From: Candidatus Saccharimonadota bacterium
Lineage (GTDB): Bacteria > Patescibacteriota > Saccharimonadia > Saccharimonadales > Saccharimonadaceae
Direction: 5' to 3'
DNA: 64,000 bases
Assembly: GCA_026395405.1 (NCBI GenBank)
Contig: JAPLYU010000001.1
Coordinates: 316,696 to 380,695, forward strand
Part shown: in pieces, positions 1 to 7,303 of the stretch
How positions within the stretch are numbered: the stretch's first letter is position 1
Layout of the letters: every line of letters begins with the position of its first letter
Position numbers and translations under genes: made by a program
Notes under the pieces: generated by a model
The model's database searches: none
What the model saw: only the letters and a program-made list of their open reading frames with translations
What the model was told of the DNA's origin: nothing

Positions 1-92
1 AAAATTTCACCACTACCCAGCAGGTGTGTCTGCCCGACAACTTCATCCAAAGTCGTTGGTCTCATTCTCTCCGCAAGGGGTACTCGTTGCAT
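1..92 (-). CDS. rarA: Replication-associated recombination protein A (AAA+ ATPase), N-terminus only, runs off the window
   Basis: Reverse strand translates MQRVPLAERMRPTTLDEVVGQTHLLGSGEI, the typical RarA/MgsA N-terminus. Confidence 0.8.
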   Translation of the reverse strand, partial: MQRVPLAERMRPTTLDEVVGQTHLLGSGEI

Positions 93-126
93 ACTTCTAT
101 TATACCTCGTATACTGGTTATATAAG

Positions 127-1152
127 ATGCAGCGAACCACAGTAATGTTATTATTTGGGGGCGAATCATCAGAGCATGCAGTCTCTATCTCTTCAGCGCG
201 TAATGTTTTTGCGGCGCTTGACGACACGAAATACGATGTTGTTTTGGGCTATATAGACCAGTCGGGCCAGTGGTGGTTACTGGATAATATAATGGACCAA
301 ATCGATGTTATTGGTTTGCCGCAACTGTTGCCAGTACTTGGATCGGGCAATTTTGTAACTATTCCAAGTAGTGAGGTAATTAAACCAAACGTTATTTTGC
401 CAATACTTCATGGCGTAAACGGCGAAGACGGAACGATTCAGGGGTTGGCTAAATTAACACATATTCCAATTGTTGGCAGTGGCGTTGAAGCGTCGGCTGT
501 AACTATGGATAAAGTAACGACAAAACAGCTATTAGAATTTAACGGCATTAAAACCGCTCCTTTTGAAGTTCATTTATCGGACGAACCTTATTCAAGTTTC
601 CATCAATTATCAGAAAAACTTGGCAGTCCTTTGTTTGTAAAACCGGCACGCGAAGGCAGTTCAGTCGGCGTCAGTATGGCTAGCAACGACGAAGAACTAA
701 GCGCTGCCTTTGCGACTGCGCATAAATACGACGGTAAAGTATTAATAGAAAAAGCAATCAAAGGCAGGGAACTCGAGATTGGGGTTTTGGGTAGCGGGTC
801 CGACATCCGAGTGAGTGGGGTCGGCGAAATTGTTGCTGATAGGGAATTTTATGACTATGACTCAAAATACAGTGCCGCCAGCGAAACAAAGGTCATAATA
901 CCAGCAGATTTACCAATAAAAACTCGTGATAAAATGAGGGATATTGCGAAAAAGGCGTATTTAGTCTTGGGCTGTAAGGGTTTTGCCAGGGTAGACTTCT
1001 TTTTATCAAACGACAAAGATGTTTACATAATCGAAGCCAATACCCTGCCGGGATTTACGAATATCAGCATGTATCCTAAATTATGGCGACAAGAAGGTAT
1101 GACTTACAGTGGTATAATCGATGCCTTAATCAGTGACGCGCTTGAAAAATAG
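127..1152 (+). CDS. ddl: D-alanine--D-alanine ligase
   Basis: 341 aa ORF; LFGGESSEHAVSISSA, KPAREGSSVGVS, EANTLPGFT motifs. Confidence 0.95.
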   Translation: MQRTTVMLLFGGESSEHAVSISSARNVFAALDDTKYDVVLGYIDQSGQWWLLDNIMDQIDVIGLPQLLPVLGSGNFVTIPSSEVIKPNVILPILHGVNGEDGTIQGLAKLTHIPIVGSGVEASAVTMDKVTTKQLLEFNGIKTAPFEVHLSDEPYSSFHQLSEKLGSPLFVKPAREGSSVGVSMASNDEELSAAFATAHKYDGKVLIEKAIKGRELEIGVLGSGSDIRVSGVGEIVADREFYDYDSKYSAASETKVIIPADLPIKTRDKMRDIAKKAYLVLGCKGFARVDFFLSNDKDVYIIEANTLPGFTNISMYPKLWRQEGMTYSGIIDALISDALEK

Positions 1153-1170
1153 GTTTTTTTCCCGTACAAT
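1142..1170 (+). promoter_or_regulatory. Putative promoter of tRNA-Phe transcript
   Basis: TTGAAA-N17-TACAAT directly upstream of a roughly 140-nt structured leader and tRNA-Phe. Confidence 0.5.
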
Positions 1171-1310
1171 TAACAAGTCTTTAGAGTTCAGTTTTTTAAA
1201 CCAAGGAACCTTTGGGTGACTGTTTGAAAAACTGAGAGGAAGAAGCGATGATAGGTGAAAGCCAAACAAATTTCCATTTGTTTGCGAAAGCCGGTAATCG
1301 ATTCTGACGA

Positions 1311-1385
1311 GGCTCTTTAGCTCAGCGGTAGAGCAGAGGCTTGAAGAGCCTTGTGTCCCCAGTTCGATCCTGGGAGGAGCCACCA
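1311..1385 (+). tRNA. tRNA-Phe (GAA)
   Basis: Full cloverleaf, anticodon loop TTGAAGA, encoded CCA. Confidence 0.95.
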
Positions 1386-1424
1386 AATTAAAAACCCCAT
1401 CCTTCGTGATGGAGTTTTTAATTT
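1386..1424 (+). terminator. Terminator-like hairpin after tRNA-Phe
   Basis: AAATTAAAAACCCCATC-cttc-GTGATGGAGTTTTTAATTT. Confidence 0.6.
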
Positions 1425-1442
1425 GACGACCCCTCGGGGTCA

Positions 1443-1598
1443 AACTGGGGACTTTTAACGAAGGTAAAATAGTCCCCAGTTCGTGAAGCGCCGAGCAGTA
1501 AAAATGTGTTTACATATTTTTACAAACAAGCGGAAATAGGAAGCGAAGCGACCGCCTGCCGGGAGGACCGAGTGCAACGGAGCGCCCCGGGAGGAGCC
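1443..1598 (+). other. tRNA-Phe trailing structured element: inverted T-arm copy, T-arm copy, UUUA hairpin, acceptor-end copy
   Basis: AACTGGGGACT (1443-1453) / AGTCCCCAGTT (1471-1481); hairpin 1498-1523 with UUUA loop; CCGGGAGGAGCC (1587-1598) repeats the tRNA 3' end. Confidence 0.55.
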
Positions 1599-1612
1599 GA
1601 AAGTGCTCATTT

Positions 1613-1641
1613 TTGCATCAATAATATTATTATGTTAAAAT
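1613..1641 (+). promoter_or_regulatory. Putative promoter of cassette C0
   Basis: TTGCAT-N17-TAAAAT. Confidence 0.5.
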
Positions 1642-1739
1642 ATTGACAGGACAGAAGGGAACCTTTACAAGCCGGAGGCCAAGAATGAGACTTTGATGCA
1701 AATGCGTCGGAGTTCTCAAACGCAACCAAAGGGGACGTA

Positions 1740-2504
1740 GTGTTCCGAAGCTTCAGAATTCTCGTAATGGTCGTTGTAGTGCTGCTGGCAGCAAGCTGTT
1801 TGTTTGCCGTGTCGGCGCTGATCTCGCACGACCAAGTTCTGGCGAATGGCGTATCAGCATCACCCAGTGCAAGTGCGTCGCCGTCGCCAGGCGGAGAAGT
1901 AACACAAACGCCTACGCCAACACCAACTACCACAAACACGGCGACGCCTACGCCAACACCCACGGCGACCCCAACAATTGACCCAGCGATAATTATCGAC
2001 ATCGCTACCTACAAGGCTGACGCTCTCGCGAAAGAGAAGCAAGCCAAAAAGGTCCGTGTCGAGCTGGTCAAGCGAGCTCATGCACTCGGGTTGCGGTCGC
2101 CAAAAAGACTGCTGCCTAGGTCATGCTTTGCCACGTGGGAATTGCGTTTGGGGTACTACAAAGAGCGCTTCAAGACGTTCCGCAAACTGAGTCACGACTA
2201 CTGGCAACTCATCCGGTTCCCAACGGCAAAGTCCGGGGTGAACCGATGGATACCGCTGCTGAACTACTGCGGTATGCCGGGTGACCAGATGTGGCACGCG
2301 CTTTCGGTAATGGACCGAGAGTCGCATGGCAAGAACAAGAAGTCGACCGCAAGTGGGTTGTACCAGTTCCTGGCTGACTGGTGGCGCAACAAAAAGACCG
2401 GCCACAGAAAGTGGAATCCATTCAACCCATGGAAAAACATTCAGCACTTTGTGAATGCAATCCTGGGACCGTCTGGATGGAGTCCTTGGGCGCTGACAGC
2501 CTGA
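1740..2504 (+). CDS. Secreted or membrane-anchored lytic-transglycosylase-like protein with Pro/Thr/Ser-rich linker
   Basis: N-terminal TM segment, PTPTPTTTNTATPTP linker, C-terminal VMDRESHGKNKKSTASGLYQFLADWW...W SLT-like region. Confidence 0.6.
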   Translation: MFRSFRILVMVVVVLLAASCLFAVSALISHDQVLANGVSASPSASASPSPGGEVTQTPTPTPTTTNTATPTPTPTATPTIDPAIIIDIATYKADALAKEKQAKKVRVELVKRAHALGLRSPKRLLPRSCFATWELRLGYYKERFKTFRKLSHDYWQLIRFPTAKSGVNRWIPLLNYCGMPGDQMWHALSVMDRESHGKNKKSTASGLYQFLADWWRNKKTGHRKWNPFNPWKNIQHFVNAILGPSGWSPWALTA

Positions 2505-2567
2505 AACTATAAGCGCCTGAAAAATACCTGTTTGGCCTCGTTTTACCCTTCAAGTCCTGCACCACAG

Positions 2568-2602
2568 GCCTTGGCAGCTACACGCTGCCAAGGCCTTCTT
2601 TC
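2568..2602 (+). terminator. Terminator-like hairpin after C0 ORF
   Basis: GGCCTTGGCAGC-tacac-GCTGCCAAGGCC followed by TTCTTTC. Confidence 0.55.
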
Positions 2603-2625
2603 ATTTCAAAGCATTAATTCAGAAA

Positions 2626-2654
2626 TTGACCAAACATCACGAATATAGTAGAAT
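2626..2654 (+). promoter_or_regulatory. Promoter of cassette C1
   Basis: TTGACC-N17-TAGAAT; same layout in C2-C5. Confidence 0.7.
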
Positions 2655-2700
2655 ATGCATTAAGTCGTCGAGTATTTTTTAATTTAACTCCGAGGCACAT

Positions 2701-2778
2701 TGACAATCAGATGCTAATTTCATGGGATGGGATTTTTGTATTCAAATTATATTTAATTCGAGAATCCTATCCTATGGG
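2701..2778 (+). ncRNA. Cassette C1 structured leader (5' closing arm plus long leader hairpin)
   Basis: TGACAATCAGATGCT (2701-2715) pairs with 3762-3776; CATGGGATGGGATTTTT / GAGAATCCTATCCTATGGG hairpin. Confidence 0.65.
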
Positions 2779-2805
2779 AAAATGAAACGATTAAGGGAGT
2801 TTACA

Positions 2806-3093
2806 GTGGAAGAGTATCGCTTTATCCTTGGTAAACCCGAGGTAATCGTTCTGGAAAATGGTCGACTTGTCATCAAAGACAGTCTGGCTGTGAGACAGGA
2901 CTGCGAAGAGGTAATATGGCTGGCCAATAGGGACGGCATGGTCCTGATGTCGTTTCCCTTCTACAAGGGGGGGCATCAGCTGAAGCTGGTTGTCTCTCGA
3001 GGCGACAAGTTGGACATGCTTGTACAGCGCATTAATGAAGGACTGTACGAGTTCTCGCCCTTCCCGAACAGCTCACCGTACGCCATCAGGTAA
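2806..3093 (+). CDS. Uncharacterised small protein (cassette gene A1), paralog of 4021-4371; start re-assigned to GTG
   Basis: NGRLVIKD...HQLKLVVSRGDKLDMLVQRI matches A2; GGGAG SD upstream of GTGGAAGAGTATCG aligned with A2 start; the ATG at 2722 lies inside the leader hairpin. Confidence 0.65.
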   Translation: MEEYRFILGKPEVIVLENGRLVIKDSLAVRQDCEEVIWLANRDGMVLMSFPFYKGGHQLKLVVSRGDKLDMLVQRINEGLYEFSPFPNSSPYAIR

Positions 3094-3122
3094 TCCCACA
3101 ACTCCGTGAAAAGGAGAAAATC

Positions 3123-3695
3123 GTGGAACTCGGCAGTGAGGGTAGCTGGATGAGGCACGAACAAGATCTCCGCGACCCCATCACTCTTCCCACCTCAAAG
3201 TTGGTAAGGGAAGACAACCTCGACAGACTCCAGGACATGGGCTTCATCTTCGGCGACTTCGTCGAAGGAAGTGACGAGTACGTACAGTACTCAACATTCC
3301 CTAGGGGGTGGAGCAAAGTTCTGAGCGAAACGGGATACCCGCACAAGCTGTGGTCTCTGGTCGACCCGTCGGGGAACGAAAGAGTCCGTGCGTCCGGTGG
3401 AGATTTCTTTAAGCTTCACTGTGCTACTAGGTTCTACCTCCGAGAGGTGCTGACCCAAGGCGCTAACGCTGTTACGGTTTGGATCATCGACCAAATTACT
3501 GGTCAGCCGACCTACATGTCACAACTCTACCACTATCCACCCTGCTCAGACCGCAACGCCAAACAATGGGACAAGTACGGCGAAGTCGTTTTTACGCCGT
3601 ACGGCTCAGCCTTGGGGTCAGCCTACGATGAGGCGAGGTCTTGGTTGGCAAGATTCCACCCGGAATACCTGAACCCCTGCTCGTACTGGACCTGA
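3123..3695 (+). CDS. Uncharacterised protein (cassette gene B1)
   Basis: 190 aa ORF, SD AAAGGAG, GTG start. Confidence 0.65.
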   Translation: MELGSEGSWMRHEQDLRDPITLPTSKLVREDNLDRLQDMGFIFGDFVEGSDEYVQYSTFPRGWSKVLSETGYPHKLWSLVDPSGNERVRASGGDFFKLHCATRFYLREVLTQGANAVTVWIIDQITGQPTYMSQLYHYPPCSDRNAKQWDKYGEVVFTPYGSALGSAYDEARSWLARFHPEYLNPCSYWT

Positions 3696-3718
3696 CCCGG
3701 CACGGTTACAATATGAAG

Positions 3719-3746
3719 GGTAGCCGGTCGATTAGGACCGGCTACC
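3719..3746 (+). other. Cassette C1 3' hairpin
   Basis: GGTAGCCGGTC-gattag-GACCGGCTACC; T7 run follows after 6 nt. Confidence 0.6.
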
Positions 3747-3777
3747 ATGTGGTTTTTTTCAAGCATCTGGTTGTCAT

Positions 3778-3832
3778 TTCGCTTATTTGAATGCGTATTC
3801 AAACTGATGAGTCCAAAAGGATGAAAAGCGAA
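3778..3832 (+). ncRNA. Type III hammerhead ribozyme HHR1
   Basis: Stem III TTCGCTT/AAGCGAA; H17 = A3785; stem I TTTGAAT-GCGT-ATTCAAA; core CTGATGA; stem II GTCC-AAAA-GGAT; GAAA. Predicted cleavage 3785/3786. Confidence 0.93.
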
Positions 3833-3836
3833 CGGA

Positions 3837-3865
3837 TTGACAAAACATCATATAAATATTACAAT
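3837..3865 (+). promoter_or_regulatory. Promoter of cassette C2
   Basis: TTGACA-N17-TACAAT. Confidence 0.75.
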
Positions 3866-3911
3866 AATAATAACTCGTTGAGTGGTTTTTTGGATTAACT
3901 CCGAGGTACTT

Positions 3912-3987
3912 TGACAAGCAGACATTATTTTCATGGGGTGGGATTTTTTAATTTAACGAAAGTTTAGTTTTAAAATCCTATCCTATG
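3912..3987 (+). ncRNA. Cassette C2 structured leader
   Basis: 5' arm TGACAAGCAGAC pairs with 5190-5200; 16-bp hairpin CATGGGGTGGGATTTT / AAAATCCTATCCTATG. Confidence 0.7.
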
Positions 3988-4020
3988 GGAAGAGAAACAA
4001 CATAAAAGGAGTCTATCGTA

Positions 4021-4371
4021 ATGGAGTATCGACCCCCACTCAAAAAGCCTCTAATTAGACTGGTAAATGGTCGTCTCATCATTGATGACGGCTTTTCCAT
4101 CGAGGAAGTCGCCAGGGATACCCTAGAGTGGACCAAGTACTGCGGCGGCAAGAACGACGTTGACGGTTTCGTAAGGCTCATCCTGCCGTACAAGACGAAG
4201 GAAGAGCACCATCTGAAGCTGGACGTATATCCGGGTGAAACTCTGGATTCGCTAATCCAGCGTATCCGTAAAGCACTGAAGGATGTTACGGGGGTCTACA
4301 GTGATGTAGTCCCTTTTCGACGTAAGACAAGCGACATGCATACATTCCCGTCACTGCTGTTTGGCAGCTGA
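4021..4371 (+). CDS. Uncharacterised small protein (cassette gene A2), paralog of A1
   Basis: NGRLIIDD...HHLKLDVYPGETLDSLIQRI shared with A1; SD AAAAGGAG. Confidence 0.7.
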   Translation: MEYRPPLKKPLIRLVNGRLIIDDGFSIEEVARDTLEWTKYCGGKNDVDGFVRLILPYKTKEEHHLKLDVYPGETLDSLIQRIRKALKDVTGVYSDVVPFRRKTSDMHTFPSLLFGS

Positions 4372-4403
4372 CAATTCACCCCACTAAAAGAAAAGAGGTG
4401 AGA

Positions 4404-5120
4404 ATGCAGGTCCATATAAGTGACCTTGCCAGAGTGGCCGAGGTTCACATGGAGCCGTACGATCGTTTCGACGATCCGTCACTGTTCCCAGAGTTGCTCA
4501 AGTTGGCCAAGGTGGAAGCGGGCCAGCATCCGATGCGCGACAACAGTGTCGTCACTTTCACACTAGGTGGCATCGACGTCAGGGTGACCAGAAGGTCTCC
4601 GGTCTACACGATGGAGCGCGACTATAAGCGCTCCCTACAGGGGTTCACGTACCCCATCGTCGGTCCGACACCCAAGCAGAACCTGTCGAAGGCGGACTAC
4701 AGGAACGACAGCCTCATCGAGGCTGCCAATCTCAGACTGGACGGCGCTCCTGACCTGCAGATTAGGGTCAGGAACACCTGGGAAGAGCCCTTTCTTATGG
4801 GCAAACCTTCAGTCTACGACCGGGCGATGCTGGCATTGTCAACACGCCTTGGGCGCACATTGCAAGACCGGATGGACAGGGGTGAGTTCGATCCGTCGGA
4901 CGCCGACTCCGAGTCTGTCGCCCGGGTGGCGATCCAGACGGGAATGCCAATCATGGAGTTCGACGACGGTTGTCGGCTGTTCAAGTACGCGCTTGAACGG
5001 CTTATGGACGAGTGGGAGTACCGCAACGTCCTAAGGGGCCTGTTCGTCCGTGTCAAGCACTCCAAGCTAGCCCTCGCCGACGTCTACGCCCGGATTCAGT
5101 CCGGACCAGCCACAACCTGA
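4404..5120 (+). CDS. Uncharacterised protein (cassette gene B2)
   Basis: ORF with SD AGAGGTGAG before ATG 4404; GC-rich codon usage. Confidence 0.65.
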   Translation: MQVHISDLARVAEVHMEPYDRFDDPSLFPELLKLAKVEAGQHPMRDNSVVTFTLGGIDVRVTRRSPVYTMERDYKRSLQGFTYPIVGPTPKQNLSKADYRNDSLIEAANLRLDGAPDLQIRVRNTWEEPFLMGKPSVYDRAMLALSTRLGRTLQDRMDRGEFDPSDADSESVARVAIQTGMPIMEFDDGCRLFKYALERLMDEWEYRNVLRGLFVRVKHSKLALADVYARIQSGPATT

Positions 5121-5201
5121 TTCTCCCAAGCGGTGACAGGCAGTCGTTCAGATGAATGACGCCCGCCCCGTCATTCTGTTTCTCTGCGCGTCTGCCTGTC
5201 T

Positions 5202-5256
5202 TTCGCTTTTTTGAATGCGTATTCAAACTGATGAGTCCAAAAGGACGAAAAGCGAA
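5202..5256 (+). ncRNA. Type III hammerhead ribozyme HHR2
   Basis: TTCGCTT / AAGCGAA stem III; H17 = T5209; stem I TTTGAAT-GCGT-ATTCAAA; CTGATGA; GTCC-AAAA-GGAC; GAAA. Confidence 0.93.
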
Positions 5257-5274
5257 CGCAACAGATACGTCTTA

Positions 5275-5303
5275 TTGACAATTTATCGCGTATATGCTAA
5301 AAT
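5275..5303 (+). promoter_or_regulatory. Promoter of cassette C3
   Basis: TTGACA-N17-TAAAAT. Confidence 0.75.
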
Positions 5304-5385
5304 ATAGATAAGCATCGTGTGAGGTTTTTTAAGCACTCCGCGACGCACCTGACAACTCGTTCAAGCACCCCGAAAGGAGCCTGCT

Positions 5386-5799
5386 ATGCCCCCGAGGCCG
5401 AAGATACCGGTGGATTATGACATCACCGTGTATAACCGGGTCGAACCCAACCTCACCAAGGTCAGGGTCAAGTTCGACCAAAGGATCTGCACCGAGCTGA
5501 AGAGGTCGGGCTTTTACCCGGCGAACCTCACTAATGCCGAGCAGATCGACTCCTACGACAGGAAGACTCCTGAGTACAACGGAAAGTTCATGCCGGCCGC
5601 TATGGCTTTGGCTAATGGCCTTCCGGAAGACGGCACCAATGGTGTCCTGAGCGTGGATGCCATCTCGCCGATGATCCTCGAGATTCGCTGCAATTCAGAC
5701 CTGGTCAATATCGGACGATTGGATGACCAGATCGGCAAACTCGTCTGGGAAGTCAACCAAACCGGTTGGCCACCGAGCGATCCGTACGCTTCGGTCTGA
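5386..5799 (+). CDS. Uncharacterised protein (cassette C3 gene)
   Basis: 137 aa ORF, SD AAAGGAG. Confidence 0.65.
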   Translation: MPPRPKIPVDYDITVYNRVEPNLTKVRVKFDQRICTELKRSGFYPANLTNAEQIDSYDRKTPEYNGKFMPAAMALANGLPEDGTNGVLSVDAISPMILEIRCNSDLVNIGRLDDQIGKLVWEVNQTGWPPSDPYASV

Positions 5800-5811
5800 A
5801 CGTCGCAAGAT

Positions 5812-5840
5812 GGGGTAGGGGCTTTCAATCAGCCCTACCC
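5812..5840 (+). other. Cassette C3 3' hairpin
   Basis: GGGGTAGGGGCT-ttcaatc-AGCCCTACCCC, no U-tract. Confidence 0.55.
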
Positions 5841-5895
5841 CTTGCGGGGATGAACGAGTTGTCAAACTCAATGATTTATAAACTAGTGATTATCT

Positions 5896-5924
5896 TGCAA
5901 TTTCACCCCTCTTTCCCTATAATT
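5896..5924 (+). promoter_or_regulatory. Putative promoter of tRNA-Gly(GCC) precursor
   Basis: TTGCAA-N17-TATAAT about 180 nt upstream of the tRNA. Confidence 0.55.
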
Positions 5925-6104
5925 TTTAGAGAATGCGGGTGAGAATTGCCCAGAATGGCAGTTCGCAAGGCCGGAGCCCGGATGACGAACGTCACTGAGT
6001 GAGGCGGGGCTGCGAAAAATTCGGAAGGAATTTTATCGTAGCTAGCTCAGTTAACGTCTCATCCGCAGACAGGCGTCCTTTATTAACAATATTCACACAT
6101 CTAT

Positions 6105-6180
6105 GCGGGTGTAGCTCAGTTGTTAGAGCGCTTCCTTGCCAAGGAAGAGGTCAGGAGTTAGAGTCTCCTTACCCGCACCA
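6105..6180 (+). tRNA. tRNA-Gly (GCC)
   Basis: Cloverleaf, anticodon loop TTGCCAA, encoded CCA; unusual T-loop TTAGAGT. Confidence 0.93.
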
Positions 6181-6199
6181 AACCATTAGCATTATAGTA
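6160..6199 (+). repeat. 40-bp direct repeat copy 1 (tRNA-Gly 3' end), att-like
   Basis: AGAGTCTCCTTACCCGCACCAAACCATTAGCATTATAGTA; second copy at 7304-7343 with one mismatch. Confidence 0.8.
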
Positions 6200-6223
6200 C
6201 GTTAACGGAATATATTCGGAAAT

Positions 6224-6994
6224 ATGGGTAAGCGACTGAGAGTTGTTAGTGATCCTTCTAAGGACGTCGGCCACGAGGCAGGTGCGGTTATTGAGTTTAT
6301 GCAACCTTCCGAAACTCAACTCGGCTCGGTGCTAACAAAACGGCAGATGCACTGGGAACATCACGCCGATGCAGTTACTCAGGCGTACAACAAACTGGAC
6401 TATTTTCAAAACAAGATCTTGCTCACAAAACCAGACACAGGAAACTATCGTCACATAAGAGACGATCGTATATTGGGCAAAATCTATATCTCAGGCTCCG
6501 ACCTGGTCAATCACACTTATCTTCTATATAGGCATCTTTCGCACTGGATTATTTCAACAGTACATGTATGGCCGGATAGCACCCAGGCAGATAAAGACGT
6601 GATGGCCCACTTTGAAAGTAGAACAATTGATTATGAATCACCACTAAATTATGTCGTAAAGGACATCCTAAAGAGAGAAGATTTATTCCAACACAAAGGC
6701 TACGCGTTTATTACTGGAGAGTGGAAGGAAATACGACACGCGCTTTATCATCCAACGCATCAGAATATATATAATTCCTCTCTTGATTTATGGGATAAAG
6801 TTCCAATCGCATGGTTCACGTCTGGGAAGTTCAGAGACCAATACAAAGAAATTGTAGCTTTTCACAATGAACTGATTGAGGGATGGTGTAGTTTACTGCC
6901 CAATTACAAGCGACCTGGCAATATTACAATTACCCATATTGGGGCTACGTCAGAATACCCTTCACAAATCAAGAAGGCTCGGGCCAAGAAGTAG
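6224..6994 (+). CDS. Uncharacterised 256 aa protein inside the tRNA-Gly direct repeats
   Basis: Long ORF; no family recognised. Confidence 0.6.
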   Translation: MGKRLRVVSDPSKDVGHEAGAVIEFMQPSETQLGSVLTKRQMHWEHHADAVTQAYNKLDYFQNKILLTKPDTGNYRHIRDDRILGKIYISGSDLVNHTYLLYRHLSHWIISTVHVWPDSTQADKDVMAHFESRTIDYESPLNYVVKDILKREDLFQHKGYAFITGEWKEIRHALYHPTHQNIYNSSLDLWDKVPIAWFTSGKFRDQYKEIVAFHNELIEGWCSLLPNYKRPGNITITHIGATSEYPSQIKKARAKK

Positions 6995-7303
6995 TTACGT
7001 CTAAAAGTATTGCACTAAGAGCCGCTTGAGTGTATCGGGCGGATAGCGCAGCTGATATTTCAGTTGGGTTAGGTCGTCGTATGTAATCCCGGATTCGCCG
7101 TCCTGGTTCGAGACTCGTCCACTGTCTTGCACCACGAAATAAACTCACCTGATGGTGAGATTTTTTCGTGGTCTGATATTGGAATTTTCTAACTCCTGAC
7201 CTCAGAGGGAAGGAGTGAGACCCGCAAGCCTGCGGGTCGCAAGGAAACCTTCCGATGGCAACTGGTTTGCCAGTCGTGAAGTTTCGGGCCCGCGGAACGT
7301 GGG

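Noticed and set aside
1305-1311. CTGACGA directly before tRNA-Phe as a fourth hammerhead core
   Set aside because: No matching stem II, GAAA and stem III arrangement around it.
1126-1443. Minus-strand ORF containing PPRIELGTQGSSSLCSTAELK
   Set aside because: Antisense translation of tRNA-Phe; a well-known false ORF pattern.
1607-2447. Minus-strand ORFs over the 1740-2504 gene
   Set aside because: Shadow ORFs of a low-complexity, GC-richer gene.
5999-6205. ORF with CGCSSVVRALPCQGRGQELESPYPHQ
   Set aside because: Translation across tRNA-Gly(GCC); artefact.
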